A stretch of DNA of 52,556 nucleotides from contig CAJTXH010000004.1 of NCBI GenBank assembly GCA_910580005.1, positions 1 through 52,556 on the forward strand, given 5' to 3'. Source of the DNA: an uncultured Lachnospiraceae bacterium. Its GTDB lineage: Bacteria; Bacillota; Clostridia; Lachnospirales; Lachnospiraceae. Positions 18,162 to 28,200 of the stretch are shown here, piece by piece. Position 1 is the stretch's first letter. Each line of letters opens with the position of its first letter. Both the position numbers and the translations under genes were made by a program. The notes below the pieces were generated by a model. That model did not search any database. It was not told where the DNA came from and worked only from the letters and a program-made list of their open reading frames with translations.

Positions 18162-19943
18162 ATGGCTGAGCCGATGAGAGGCATGAAGCGCACATGCAGG
18201 TGTGCGGAACTTAGTGAAAAGAATATAGGTGAGGAAGTTACTGTAATGGGATGGGTGCAGAAAAAGAGGAATATGGGAAATATTATATTTACTGACCTGC
18301 GTGACCGTTCAGGCATATTGCAGATTATATTTGAAGAAGATGGTGAGAATGGATGTTACAGCAAGGCAGTAAAATTAAGGAGCGAGTTTGTTATTGCTGT
18401 AAAGGGGACAGTTAAAGCACGTTCAGGTGCAGTAAATAAAAACCTTGCAACAGGCACTATTGAGTTAAAGGCTAAGGAACTGCGTATATTATCGGAGTCA
18501 GAAACCCCTCCTTTTCCAATTGAAGAGAACAGCAGGACTAAAGAAGATTTAAGGCTTAAATACCGTTATCTTGATTTAAGGCGTCCTGATTTACAAAGGA
18601 ACCTTATACTGAGAAGCCGTGTTGCAGGGATTATACGCCAGTTCCTTTCAGAAGAAGGTTTTATTGAGATAGAAACCCCTGTGCTTACTAAGAGCACACC
18701 GGAGGGGGCAAGGGATTATCTTGTGCCAAGCAGGGTACACCCGGGTTCGTTTTATGCACTCCCACAGTCACCACAGCTTTTTAAGCAGTTGTTAATGTGT
18801 GCAGGGTATGACAGGTATTTCCAGATTGTAAAATGCTTCAGGGATGAGGATTTGCGTGCTGACAGGCAGCCTGAATTTACACAGGTTGATATGGAGCTGT
18901 CATTTGCGGATGAAGATGATGTTATAGATGTTAATGAAAGACTTCTTAAAAAGATTTTCAAAGAAGTGCTGGATGTTGATATAGAGCTTCCAATACAGCG
19001 CATGACCTGGCAGGAAGCTATGGACAGGTTTGGTTCAGACAAGCCTGACATGCGTTTTGGAATGGAACTTAAAGATGTATCAGAAACCGTAAAGGGATGT
19101 GGTTTCCAGGTATTTACAGGCGCACTGGAAGCAGGCGGTTCAGTGCGTGGCATAAATGCAGAGGGACAGGCTGCAATGCCACGCAAAAAGATTGATGCAC
19201 TTGTAAAACTTGCTAAGGATTTTGGGGCAAAAGGGCTTGCATACCTTGCAATAAATGAAGATGGCACATATAGGTGTTCATTTGAAAAATTTATGCAGGA
19301 AGAAGAATTAAAAGCACTTGTGGCGGCAATGGACGGAAAGCCGGGGGATTTGCTTTTATTTGCGGCAGACAGGGACAAAGTGGTTTATGATGTGCTTGGC
19401 AATGTGCGTCTTGAAATTGCAGGGAAAGCAGGGCTTCTTAAAAAAGATGAATACAAATTCCTCTGGGTTACAGAATTTCCTGAATTTGAATATTCAGAAG
19501 AACAGGGAAGATACATTGCAATGCACCATCCGTTTACAATGCCTTTTGAAGAGGATGTACAGTATATTGGCACAGAGCCTGGAAAAGTGCGTGCAAGGGC
19601 TTATGATATCGTGCTTAATGGAATAGAGCTTGGAGGCGGTTCAGTCCGTATACACCAGGATGATGTACAGGAAACAATGCTTAAGGCACTTGGCTTTACA
19701 GAAGAAAGGGCACATGAACAGTTCGGTTTCCTGCTGGATGCATTTAAATATGGCGTGCCGCCACATGCAGGGCTTGCCTATGGATTTGACCGCCTTGTAA
19801 TGCTTCTGGCAGGGCTTGATAATATACGTGATGTAATTGCATTCCCAAAAGTAAAAGATGCATCATGCCCTATGACAAATGCACCAGATACAGTAGAAGA
19901 AGAGCAGTTAAAAGAACTCTGCCTGGAAGTGGATGTGCAGTAA
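18162..19943 (+). CDS. aspS: Aspartyl-tRNA synthetase
   Basis: The 593-residue class II synthetase charges tRNA-Asp. It has the N-terminal OB-fold anticodon-binding domain (GWVQKKRNMGNIIFTDLRDR near 25), the class II core with motif 2 (FRDEDLRADRQPEFTQVD near 222), the bacterial GAD insertion, and motif 3 at the C-terminus (GLAYGFDRLVML). Full bacterial length. The ATG has GGAGG eight bases upstream. Whether it is discriminating or non-discriminating (also charging tRNA-Asn) cannot be told here. Confidence 0.97.
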   Translation: MAEPMRGMKRTCRCAELSEKNIGEEVTVMGWVQKKRNMGNIIFTDLRDRSGILQIIFEEDGENGCYSKAVKLRSEFVIAVKGTVKARSGAVNKNLATGTIELKAKELRILSESETPPFPIEENSRTKEDLRLKYRYLDLRRPDLQRNLILRSRVAGIIRQFLSEEGFIEIETPVLTKSTPEGARDYLVPSRVHPGSFYALPQSPQLFKQLLMCAGYDRYFQIVKCFRDEDLRADRQPEFTQVDMELSFADEDDVIDVNERLLKKIFKEVLDVDIELPIQRMTWQEAMDRFGSDKPDMRFGMELKDVSETVKGCGFQVFTGALEAGGSVRGINAEGQAAMPRKKIDALVKLAKDFGAKGLAYLAINEDGTYRCSFEKFMQEEELKALVAAMDGKPGDLLLFAADRDKVVYDVLGNVRLEIAGKAGLLKKDEYKFLWVTEFPEFEYSEEQGRYIAMHHPFTMPFEEDVQYIGTEPGKVRARAYDIVLNGIELGGGSVRIHQDDVQETMLKALGFTEERAHEQFGFLLDAFKYGVPPHAGLAYGFDRLVMLLAGLDNIRDVIAFPKVKDASCPMTNAPDTVEEEQLKELCLEVDVQ

Positions 19944-20200
19944 TTGTTGTTATTGCCAGGAAATTTACACTTTGCAAAATACACGATACAAACAGCACGC
20001 AGGTAAATCATGAACAATTCATACAATTGCTGCAAGGTGGGGATAAAATATTCAGGCAAGGCGGCAGAAAATATAATGTTTGCACATAAATATAAATTAT
20101 ATCTGCCGGGGATTTTGGCTTTTCGGGATTTCAGCAGTTTTCCAATGATGCCCAGGATAAACATATTCCTGACAGGCACACTCACATTATTTGGAGGGAC

Positions 20201-20695
20201 ATGGACAGGGAGAGGTATATTAAGATAATGGATTTTATCCGTTCCCATAGATATGGGACATACATTATTTGTATAACAGGCAGAGCCATAACATATTTAA
20301 CAGCAGTAATTTATTTATTAACTATTGCATTACTTGTATACAAGGAAGATATGCGCTTTATAAGGGTTATTGCAGTGCCAGCTGCAAGTTTTACAGCTTT
20401 GTCTGTATTCCGTACTAAATATAATGCTATCAGGCCTTATGAAAAATATAATTTTAAACCACTTATTCCTAAAGATACACATGGAAAGAGCTTTCCTAGC
20501 AGGCACGTATTTTCAATATTTATTTGTGCAGGGGCAGCCAGTTATATATACCCGCTGCCTGGCACGGTTATTTATATAATGGGTATCATGCTTGCAGTAA
20601 TAAGGGTTATATCAGGTGTACATTTTCCAAAGGATGTAATAGCAGGGGCACTGGCAGGGATTTTATGCAGTATTGCAGGTTTTACGGATTTGTAG
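20201..20695 (+). CDS. PAP2-family membrane phosphatase
   Basis: The 164-residue integral membrane protein has several hydrophobic segments and the three-part PAP2 active site: KYNAIRP (K-x5/6-RP), SFPSRH (in place of the usual PSGH) and RVISGVHFPKD (R-x6-H-x3-D). The family dephosphorylates lipid or polyprenyl pyrophosphates at the outer membrane face. Undecaprenyl-pyrophosphate recycling is the most likely role. The GGAGGG lies two to three bases before the ATG, a tight spacing. The Arg in PSRH is unusual but conserved in some short members. leuS starts 68 bases downstream. Confidence 0.8.
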   Translation: MDRERYIKIMDFIRSHRYGTYIICITGRAITYLTAVIYLLTIALLVYKEDMRFIRVIAVPAASFTALSVFRTKYNAIRPYEKYNFKPLIPKDTHGKSFPSRHVFSIFICAGAASYIYPLPGTVIYIMGIMLAVIRVISGVHFPKDVIAGALAGILCSIAGFTDL

Positions 20696-20763
20696 TAAGA
20701 TATGGTGAAATAAAAGTAAATGCTACAAATCCTGGAATTAATATAGAATGGAGAGATTATAGA

Positions 20764-23178
20764 ATGGAGATTTATAACCATCATACAGTTGAAAAGAAGT
20801 GGCAGGATATCTGGAATGATGAAAAGGCATTCCGGACAGAGAATGATTATACAAGACCTAAGTTTTATGCACTTGTTGAATTTCCTTACCCTTCAGGGCA
20901 GGGGCTTCATGTAGGGCATCCAAGGCCATATACGGCGCTTGATATTGTAGCACGCAAGCGCAGGATGCAGGGGTATAATGTATTATATCCTATGGGATGG
21001 GATGCATTTGGGCTTCCTACAGAGAACTATGCTATACAAAATAAAATCCACCCAAGGGAAGTTACAAAGAATAATGTAGAGCATTTTAAGGCACAGCTCT
21101 GTTCACTTGGCTATTCATTTGACTGGGACAGGGAAATTAATACAACAGACCCGGAATATTATAAATGGACACAGTGGATATTCCTGAAGCTTTTTAAAGC
21201 GGGGCTTGCATATAAAAAGGAGATGCCTATTAACTGGTGTACTTCATGCAAGGTAGGGCTTGCAAATGAAGAGGTGGTTGGCGGTGTATGTGAACGCTGT
21301 GGCTCTGAAGTTGTACGTAAGGTTAAAAGCGAATGGATGCTTAAGATTACAGATTATGCTGACAAACTGCTTGAAGGCCTTAATGATGTTGATTATATTG
21401 AGCGTGTAAAGACCTCACAGAGAAACTGGATTGGACGTTCAGAAGGTGCAGAGGTGGATTTCCAGCTTAAAGACAAAGAGGAAAAACTGCGTGTATATAC
21501 AACACGCCCTGATACACTGTTTGGTGCAACATATATGGTAGTTTCACCAGAACATCCGCTGGTTGATAAATATAAAGATGGGATAAAGAACTGGGATGAT
21601 GTTGTAAAGTACCGTGAGATGGCAGCTAAGAAGTCGGATTTTGAGCGTACAGAGCTTGCCAAGGATAAGACAGGCGTTGTGCTTGATGGCATAAAGGCAT
21701 TAAACCCTGTAAATAATGAAGAAATACCTGTATGGATTTCAGATTATGTACTTATGACATATGGTACAGGTGCAATTATGGCAGTTCCTGCACATGATGA
21801 AAGGGACTGGGAATTTGCAAAGAAGTTCGGGCTTCCTTTAGTACAGGTTGTAGAAGGGAAGGAAGGCGCTGCTGATATAGACAAGGCAGCATTTACAGAT
21901 GTTGCAACAGGAGTAATGGTTAATTCTGGTTTTCTTACAGGGCTTTCTGTAGAAGATGCCAAGGAAAAGATTAAAGATTTCCTGGAAGAAAAAGGCATAG
22001 GCAAACGCAAGGTAAATTATAAGCTGCGTGACTGGGTATTTTCAAGACAGAGGTACTGGGGAGAACCTATTCCAATAGTACATTGTGAAAAATGTGGATT
22101 TGTCCCAGTTGATGAAAGTGAACTTCCACTGCTGCTTCCAGAAGTGGAGAGTTATATGCCAACAGATAATGGTGAGTCACCGCTTGCTTCAATGACGGAC
22201 TGGGTTAATACAAAATGTCCTTGCTGTGGCGGGCCTGCAAAGCGTGAAACTGACACAATGCCACAATGGGCAGGTTCTTCATGGTATTTTTTAAGATATA
22301 CAGACCCTTGCAACAAAGATTGCCTTGCAGACCCTGAAGCCCTTAAATACTGGCTTCCTGTAGACTGGTATAATGGAGGCATGGAGCATACAACACTGCA
22401 TCTGCTTTATTCACGTTTCTGGCATAAATTCCTTTATGACCAGAAAACAGTGCCAACACCAGAGCCATACCAGAAACGTACTTCACATGGGATGATTCTT
22501 GGAAGCAATGGCGAGAAGATGAGTAAATCCCGTGGCAATGTAATTAACCCTGATGATATTGTAAGGGATTATGGTGCAGACACACTCCGTACTTATGAGA
22601 TGTTTATAGGTGCATTTGATTTAAGTGCGGCATGGTCAGATGATGGAGTAAAAGGCTGCCGCCGTTTCCTTGAAAGAGTATGGAAATTACAGGAAATCCT
22701 TACAGATGGAGAAGAGTATTCCAAAGATATGGAAACAAAGATGCACCAGACAATTAAGAAAGTTAGTAATGACTTTGAAAACCTCAAGTTTAATACAGCA
22801 ATAGCAGCAATGATGTCACTTATAAATGATTTCTATAAGAAGAATTCTGTTACAAAGGGTGAATACAAAACACTTCTTACACTGCTTAACCCTGTTGCAC
22901 CGCATATTACAGAGGAAATCTGGGAGATTACAAGATGTGGCGGCAGGATTTACCAGGGCACATGGCCAGAATATGATGAGGCTAAGACTGTAGAAAATGA
23001 AGTTGAAATTGCTGTGCAGGTTAATGGTAAAATAAGGGTAACAATTTCTATTGCCAAGGATGAAGAGAAAGACAGTGTACTTGCAAAGGCAAAAGAAGCA
23101 CTTGGGGAAAGAATTTCAGGAAATATTATAAAAGAAATTTATGTTCCAGGGCGTATTGTAAATATTGTATGCAAATAA
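20764..23178 (+). CDS. leuS: Leucyl-tRNA synthetase
   Basis: The 804-residue class I enzyme charges tRNA-Leu. The HIGH motif appears as HVGH (49-52) and KMSKS at 585-589. The zinc knuckle (CTSCKVGLANEE then CERCG) lies near 160, the CP1 editing domain lies between about 220 and 420, and a C-terminal anticodon-binding region follows. I place the start at ATG 20764, eight bases after GGAGAG. The open frame continues 80 codons upstream through the PAP2 gene without a ribosome site. Length matches bacterial LeuS. Confidence 0.97.
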   Translation: MEIYNHHTVEKKWQDIWNDEKAFRTENDYTRPKFYALVEFPYPSGQGLHVGHPRPYTALDIVARKRRMQGYNVLYPMGWDAFGLPTENYAIQNKIHPREVTKNNVEHFKAQLCSLGYSFDWDREINTTDPEYYKWTQWIFLKLFKAGLAYKKEMPINWCTSCKVGLANEEVVGGVCERCGSEVVRKVKSEWMLKITDYADKLLEGLNDVDYIERVKTSQRNWIGRSEGAEVDFQLKDKEEKLRVYTTRPDTLFGATYMVVSPEHPLVDKYKDGIKNWDDVVKYREMAAKKSDFERTELAKDKTGVVLDGIKALNPVNNEEIPVWISDYVLMTYGTGAIMAVPAHDERDWEFAKKFGLPLVQVVEGKEGAADIDKAAFTDVATGVMVNSGFLTGLSVEDAKEKIKDFLEEKGIGKRKVNYKLRDWVFSRQRYWGEPIPIVHCEKCGFVPVDESELPLLLPEVESYMPTDNGESPLASMTDWVNTKCPCCGGPAKRETDTMPQWAGSSWYFLRYTDPCNKDCLADPEALKYWLPVDWYNGGMEHTTLHLLYSRFWHKFLYDQKTVPTPEPYQKRTSHGMILGSNGEKMSKSRGNVINPDDIVRDYGADTLRTYEMFIGAFDLSAAWSDDGVKGCRRFLERVWKLQEILTDGEEYSKDMETKMHQTIKKVSNDFENLKFNTAIAAMMSLINDFYKKNSVTKGEYKTLLTLLNPVAPHITEEIWEITRCGGRIYQGTWPEYDEAKTVENEVEIAVQVNGKIRVTISIAKDEEKDSVLAKAKEALGERISGNIIKEIYVPGRIVNIVCK

Positions 23179-23198
23179 TAATGTAACATGTAAATATA

Positions 23199-23242
23199 AA
23201 GATGTGTCTGGAAAGTACGGAAGGCAAAACCAGGCACATCTT
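23199..23242 (+). terminator. Long hairpin after leuS, possible terminator
   Basis: AAGATGTGTCTGG (23199-23211) pairs with CCAGGCACATCTT (23230-23242), with one mismatch (T-G) and an 18-base loop. Only a weak TTAATG follows. It may end the aspS-leuS transcript or be part of the repeat that follows at 23264. Confidence 0.45.
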
Positions 23243-23263
23243 AATGTAATACATTGCAGTAAA

Positions 23264-23302
23264 GTTACTATGAAACGGCAAAGCCGTGAATAATAATGGT
23301 AA
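23264..23302. repeat. Palindromic repeat, family A, copy 1
   Basis: GTTACTATGAAACGGC, a three-base loop, then GCCGTGAATAATAATGG. The core ACGGC/GCCGT stem is perfect. The outer GTTACTAT has only a decayed partner, but a second GTTACT follows at 23304. It is related to the copies at 30571, 39186 and 46841. Confidence 0.6.
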
Positions 23303-23342
23303 AGTTACTGGGCTGTTAAAAATATTAGTGTGGAAGTGTGAT

Positions 23343-25241
23343 ATGAAGAATATATGTAAAGGTTTGGTTATTTTGTGCATTTTGTCAGGCTTTTTAATAT
23401 TTGCTCCAGGGAATGTACAGGCTGCAAAGCTTACAATGGAAAATACAGATTCTAAGATAACATTAAAGTATGATGACAGATACACATTTAAGAATGATAT
23501 TGAACAAATAAAGACAATTTCAGTTAAATCAAAAAATGTCCAGACAGGCAAAAAAGACAGTGAAGTGCTTAAACTTGTGGAAGGAAGCAAGAATAAAGTA
23601 GTTGCTTCTGGCTGTGGGAAAGCAGTTGTAAAACTTAAGAGTGGCAAAAAAATCGGTGTAAAAGTTAAAGCCGCCCAAATAAGCCTGCTGCTTCTTATTG
23701 GACAGAGTAATATGGAAGGAAGCCCCGATAAACTTGGAGTTCTTGAAGATTACCAAAATGAGTATGTTGTAAATAAAGAAGGTAAAGTATACAATACATA
23801 TGGACCGTCAACATTAAGCCATTCACTGACAAATGGCTGTTTTAAGACAGTTTCACCTAAGCTTACTATATGGAATCCATATGATTATATTCCTGCAAGC
23901 CTGACTGATAACAGCAGTATAAATGAATGGCAGCGTACTAATAACCTGACTGACGCTGCGAATGCAACAGGCAAAACAGGTGTTGATGGTGCACTTGCCA
24001 AAGAGTGGGTTAAAAGGACAAATGAAAAAGTCTGGCTTGTTAATGCTGCCCACAGTGGAAGCTCTATTGGAACATGGCTTCCAGGCAAAGGAAGAACTAA
24101 TAATAACTTCTGGCAGGCAGTGTCCTTGTATAAAGCATGTGAACAGCTTCTTAATAAGGAGATAGAGGCAGGCCATTATAAATTAAGCCATAAAGGTTAT
24201 TTCTGGCTTCAGGGAGAATCAGATGATAATATGAGTGCCAGAAAATACCTTAAAAAATTTATGGCAATGCATAAAAGGCTTATTGAAGAAACTGGCGATG
24301 GAAGAGGGCAGAAATATAAAAACCTGAACAAGCGTATGGAATTTGCAGGAATACTTATGGTAAGGGCACATGGCGGTCCGGCTGACTTTTCTGATTTGTA
24401 TATGACAGGTCCAAGAAAAGCACAGTATTATATGTGTAATTCTTCCAAAGAAAAGTTTAGTAATATATACCTTGCAAGCCATATTTCAGAAGACTGGGTG
24501 ACAGATGAAGGAGTGGCCTCATATTTTAAATCAAAATATGAAGATGTAGATTCATACTATAGCTTTAATAATATGAAAAAAACAGATGTAGTTATGCCTT
24601 CAAAGGTTGCAGATGTCCACCAGTCAGTACATTATACGCAGCTTGGCTACAACGAGCTTGGCAGGGATGCCGCTGCTAATATCTGCTATGCACTTAAATA
24701 TGCCAGGGCGCCTAAAGCAGAAACCCAGATAAGGCTTGTAGGGCAGGATGGATATACCGATATATCATCAGCAGTAAAAGCGCCGAATGATGATATGTCG
24801 GTGACAGTTAAGATATTTCCGGCATATAAGACTAAATCACTTGAAATAATGCGCAAAGATGGTGTAAAACTTGACAGGTGGAATGTAAGGCTGAGTTCAT
24901 CAAACTATTTCAGCGGAAAAGTAAAATACATAGTTGGCGGAAAAAGCAGGGTATATACTTTATGGTCTGAAAATGGCATAAGCATTATACAAAATATAAT
25001 AAAAGTACCTGGCGGTTTTAAAATTGACTGGAAGAAACTGGATAAGGCTTCATATTACAAAGTATTCCGCAGGGTTATAGGAACAAAAAAATGGGTCTGC
25101 ATTAAAAAAACCAGTAAAAATAATAATGTAAGTTATACAGATTATGGAGCAAAACAATGGCCAGGATATGAATATATGGTAAGGGCATTTGATAAATATG
25201 GCACAAGAGGCCAGGACTCATTATCATATATTGCACCATAA
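23343..25241 (+). CDS. Secreted SASA-type carbohydrate esterase with Fn3-like tail
   Basis: The product (about 632 aa) starts with a clear Sec signal peptide (MKNICKGLVILCILSG to a VQA cleavage site near 27). A beta-rich region of about 80 residues follows, then an SGNH-fold domain of the sialate O-acetylesterase/acetyl-xylan esterase (SASA, CE6-like) type. The nucleophile is S122 in IGQSNMEG. Supporting motifs are the HSGSSIGTW stretch, FWLQGESD and HYTQLGYNELG near 435. The C-terminal 90 residues look like a fibronectin III repeat. No sortase signal or dockerin is seen. It probably deacetylates plant or mucin glycans outside the cell. The ATG at 23343 opens the signal peptide. Longer readings start in the upstream repeat. 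Confidence 0.83.
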   Translation: MKNICKGLVILCILSGFLIFAPGNVQAAKLTMENTDSKITLKYDDRYTFKNDIEQIKTISVKSKNVQTGKKDSEVLKLVEGSKNKVVASGCGKAVVKLKSGKKIGVKVKAAQISLLLLIGQSNMEGSPDKLGVLEDYQNEYVVNKEGKVYNTYGPSTLSHSLTNGCFKTVSPKLTIWNPYDYIPASLTDNSSINEWQRTNNLTDAANATGKTGVDGALAKEWVKRTNEKVWLVNAAHSGSSIGTWLPGKGRTNNNFWQAVSLYKACEQLLNKEIEAGHYKLSHKGYFWLQGESDDNMSARKYLKKFMAMHKRLIEETGDGRGQKYKNLNKRMEFAGILMVRAHGGPADFSDLYMTGPRKAQYYMCNSSKEKFSNIYLASHISEDWVTDEGVASYFKSKYEDVDSYYSFNNMKKTDVVMPSKVADVHQSVHYTQLGYNELGRDAAANICYALKYARAPKAETQIRLVGQDGYTDISSAVKAPNDDMSVTVKIFPAYKTKSLEIMRKDGVKLDRWNVRLSSSNYFSGKVKYIVGGKSRVYTLWSENGISIIQNIIKVPGGFKIDWKKLDKASYYKVFRRVIGTKKWVCIKKTSKNNNVSYTDYGAKQWPGYEYMVRAFDKYGTRGQDSLSYIAP

Positions 25242-25251
25242 GATAGTATAA

Positions 25252-28200
25252 CTATCCCAGGTATTTTTTGAGGATTTCATTAAGCTTTGCTACATCCATT
25301 GGTTTGGCAAGATGTTCGTCCATTCCTGCACTTTTTGAATCTGCTATATCTTCTGCAAATGCATTTGCTGTCATGGCTATAATTGGTATTGTCCTGGCGT
25401 CCTGCCTGTCAAGTGAACGTATTGCTGTGGTTGCTTTATAGCCATTCATGACTGGCATCTGCACATCCATAAGGATAATATCATAATACCCAGGTTCTGA
25501 AGCAGAAAATTTGTTTACAGCTTCAGAACCGTTATGGGCTTCTTCTATCTGTATGTTTGTCATTCCAAGGATTTCTACTGCAATTTCCCGGTTTATTTCA
25601 TTATCTTCAACAAGAAGCAGCCTTTTACCTGAGTAATCACTTTCCTTAACATTATCAAGTTCTAGTGTTAAGCCATTGTTATCCATATTATTTATAAGGT
25701 TATTAAAAATATTTGCAAGCCCTGATTTAAATACTGGCTTGTTTAAGAATAAGTTCATTCCTAAGCTTTTTGCTTCTGTTTCAACATCTGTTAATCCATA
25801 TGAAGATAAGATAATAACCAGTGTTTTGCCGCCAGTTATGCTGTCAATCCCGCTGGCAGTTTCAAAACCTGTTATTCCAGGCATTTCCCAGTCCATTATT
25901 ACTGCATAAAAATCATTATTTTCTTCATGTCTTTTCTTTACAAGTTCCAGGGTTTCCGTGCCAGAAAAACTGTATTCACTATGCATTCCCATTTCATCAA
26001 GCATCTTGCAGACAGACTGGCATGAAAGCATGTCACTGCCAGCTACAAGCACATGAAGCCCTGAAAGCCCTGGAGGCACTGCAGGAAGTTCTTCGTGTTT
26101 ATCTTGTAATTTCAGGAAAAGGGTTATTGTAAATTTTGAACCTTTGCCTTCCTCACTTTCAACAATTATGTCACCATCCATCATATGTATTATATTCTGG
26201 GTTATTGCCATGCCAAGCCCTGTACCCTGTATCTTACTTGTCCTTACATCTTCAACTCTGGAAAATGGTTCAAAAATACGTTCTATATATTCTGCTGGCA
26301 TTCCAACCCCATTATCTTCAAATATAAATTCATAGTACCCTGTGGCTTCATTATGGCTTGGCGCTTCTTTTACAGTAAGAGTTATATTGCCATTGTCAGG
26401 GGTATATTTAACAGCATTGCCCATTATATTTACAAATGCCTGTTGCAGACGCAGGCTGTCGCCAATTACATCTTCATGTTGTAAATCAACAATATGTACC
26501 TGTAAATTATGTTTATGTTTTTTAATCTGTGGCTGTACCATTACCAGCAGATTATTAATAAGTTCTGAAAGGTTGAAATGGTCTTTATTAAGGCTTATTT
26601 TACCTGACTCAATTCTGCTCATATCAAGCACTTCATTAATAAGCCCAAGCAGGTGGCGGCTTGAAGCATCAATTTTACCAAGTGAATCTTGCACACGTCC
26701 TTTATTATCAATATGTGACATTGCAATTGCAGTCATGCCGATAATAGCATTCATAGGTGTGCGTATGTCATGTGACATCCTGGACAGGAAATCTGATTTT
26801 GCATTATTTGCCCTGTTTGCAGCATCAAATGCTTCTTTAAGTGCTTTATACTGTTTGATTTCTTCCCTGGTAATCTTATCTACACAGCGTAAACCAAGTA
26901 CCATAATATTTTCATCAATACCAGAGCTTATACATACAAAGTGCATTTCAAAATATTCATGGTCTCTGGAATCGGGTTTTGCCTGGTATCTTATTGTAAA
27001 TTCTTTCTCTTCTTTAAAATGCTCTATAAGTGCATTTCTTTCAGAAAGCGCAGTTATGCTGTCCCTGTATTCAGAAAGTACAGATTTATTTATATAGTGG
27101 TTTATAATATCTGAATATGTAAATTTTTCTTTTTTAGTATTAATAACAGAAATACTGATAGGATTTTCAATAGTTTTTATAACAATAAAAGAATCTGTAT
27201 CAAGGTCTATATAATAAACAGATTCATAATCAAGGCTTAATGCTGCCATAATACGTAACTGCTGTTCTTCAGCTTTATGTACTTCCTGGATTACACATGC
27301 CTGTTTCTTTCGTATTTTGTATATAATAATACTAGCAGTTGAAGCAAGCAGTAATATAATAATAACAATTAGCAGTATATATCTGGAAGGATATATATAA
27401 TCTATAAAATCTACAGGTTCATATGTAATATTCAAATTGTTTTTTGTGGCATCATTGACATCAGTTTCAGTTAATGTGCCCAAAGCTTTCTCCATGGCAG
27501 AATACATGTTTTTATCAATATTTTTAATAGCAACCATTGAAAGACCTGAACTGAACCTGTAATTTTCCCACTGTACAAGTTCTGCAAACCTTATATTTTT
27601 ACACTGGTAGTTGTATTCAATAGTATTTAACAATGTTGCATCTGCTTCGCCTTTACTTACCGCAACCAGGCATTCCCTTGCTGTTTTATAAAACTTGATA
27701 TCAGGGTTATTAAAATCACCAGGAAGGTTATTTATCCAGTATGCACGTGCTTGTGTAAGGGCAATGCTGTATTTTGTAGTATCAGATAATTTAAAATTAT
27801 TTTTAGTAACAAGGACAGTTTCATAATCCATAAAAGGGCTGGTGGTAAGAAAATTTCCATCCTTGGAAGTAATATTTCCAAAAGAGCCTATATAAAAATC
27901 AATTGTTCCATCCCTTAAAAGGTCTTGCCAGTAATTATTGCGGCTTATAGGGTAAAGTATTATGTTCAGGCCAGTTTCTTTCTTGATTTTATTCATAAGT
28001 TCAATATAAATACCACCGTATGTGCCATTATCTTCAATATATGCAAGGGGTTCTGTATTTTCATAAAAACCTACAATAATTTTCCTTTTATCTGTGATAA
28101 GCTGGCGTTCTTCTGTAGTAAAAGCAGCATTATACCTGTTTGTGCCCATCAGGCAGTTTTTAAATAAATCACCTACAATGTTTGGTTCATTAACAAGCAT

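Noticed and set aside
20010..20228. 72-codon frame between aspS and the PAP2 gene
   Set aside because: No good ribosome site, overlaps the PAP2 start and no recognisable protein character. The 257-base gap otherwise shows nothing clear.
20696..20763. T-box or leader ahead of leuS
   Set aside because: The gap is too short and shows only a ribosome site.
25243..25257. GATAGT-ATA-ACTATC palindrome between the esterase and kinase stops
   Set aside because: Only six base pairs and no T run. It may be chance in a 10-base gap.
26342..27097. Plus-strand open frame (251 codons) opposite the sensor kinase
   Set aside because: It mirrors the HATPase/HisKA region of the kinase and shows no family pattern or start signal.
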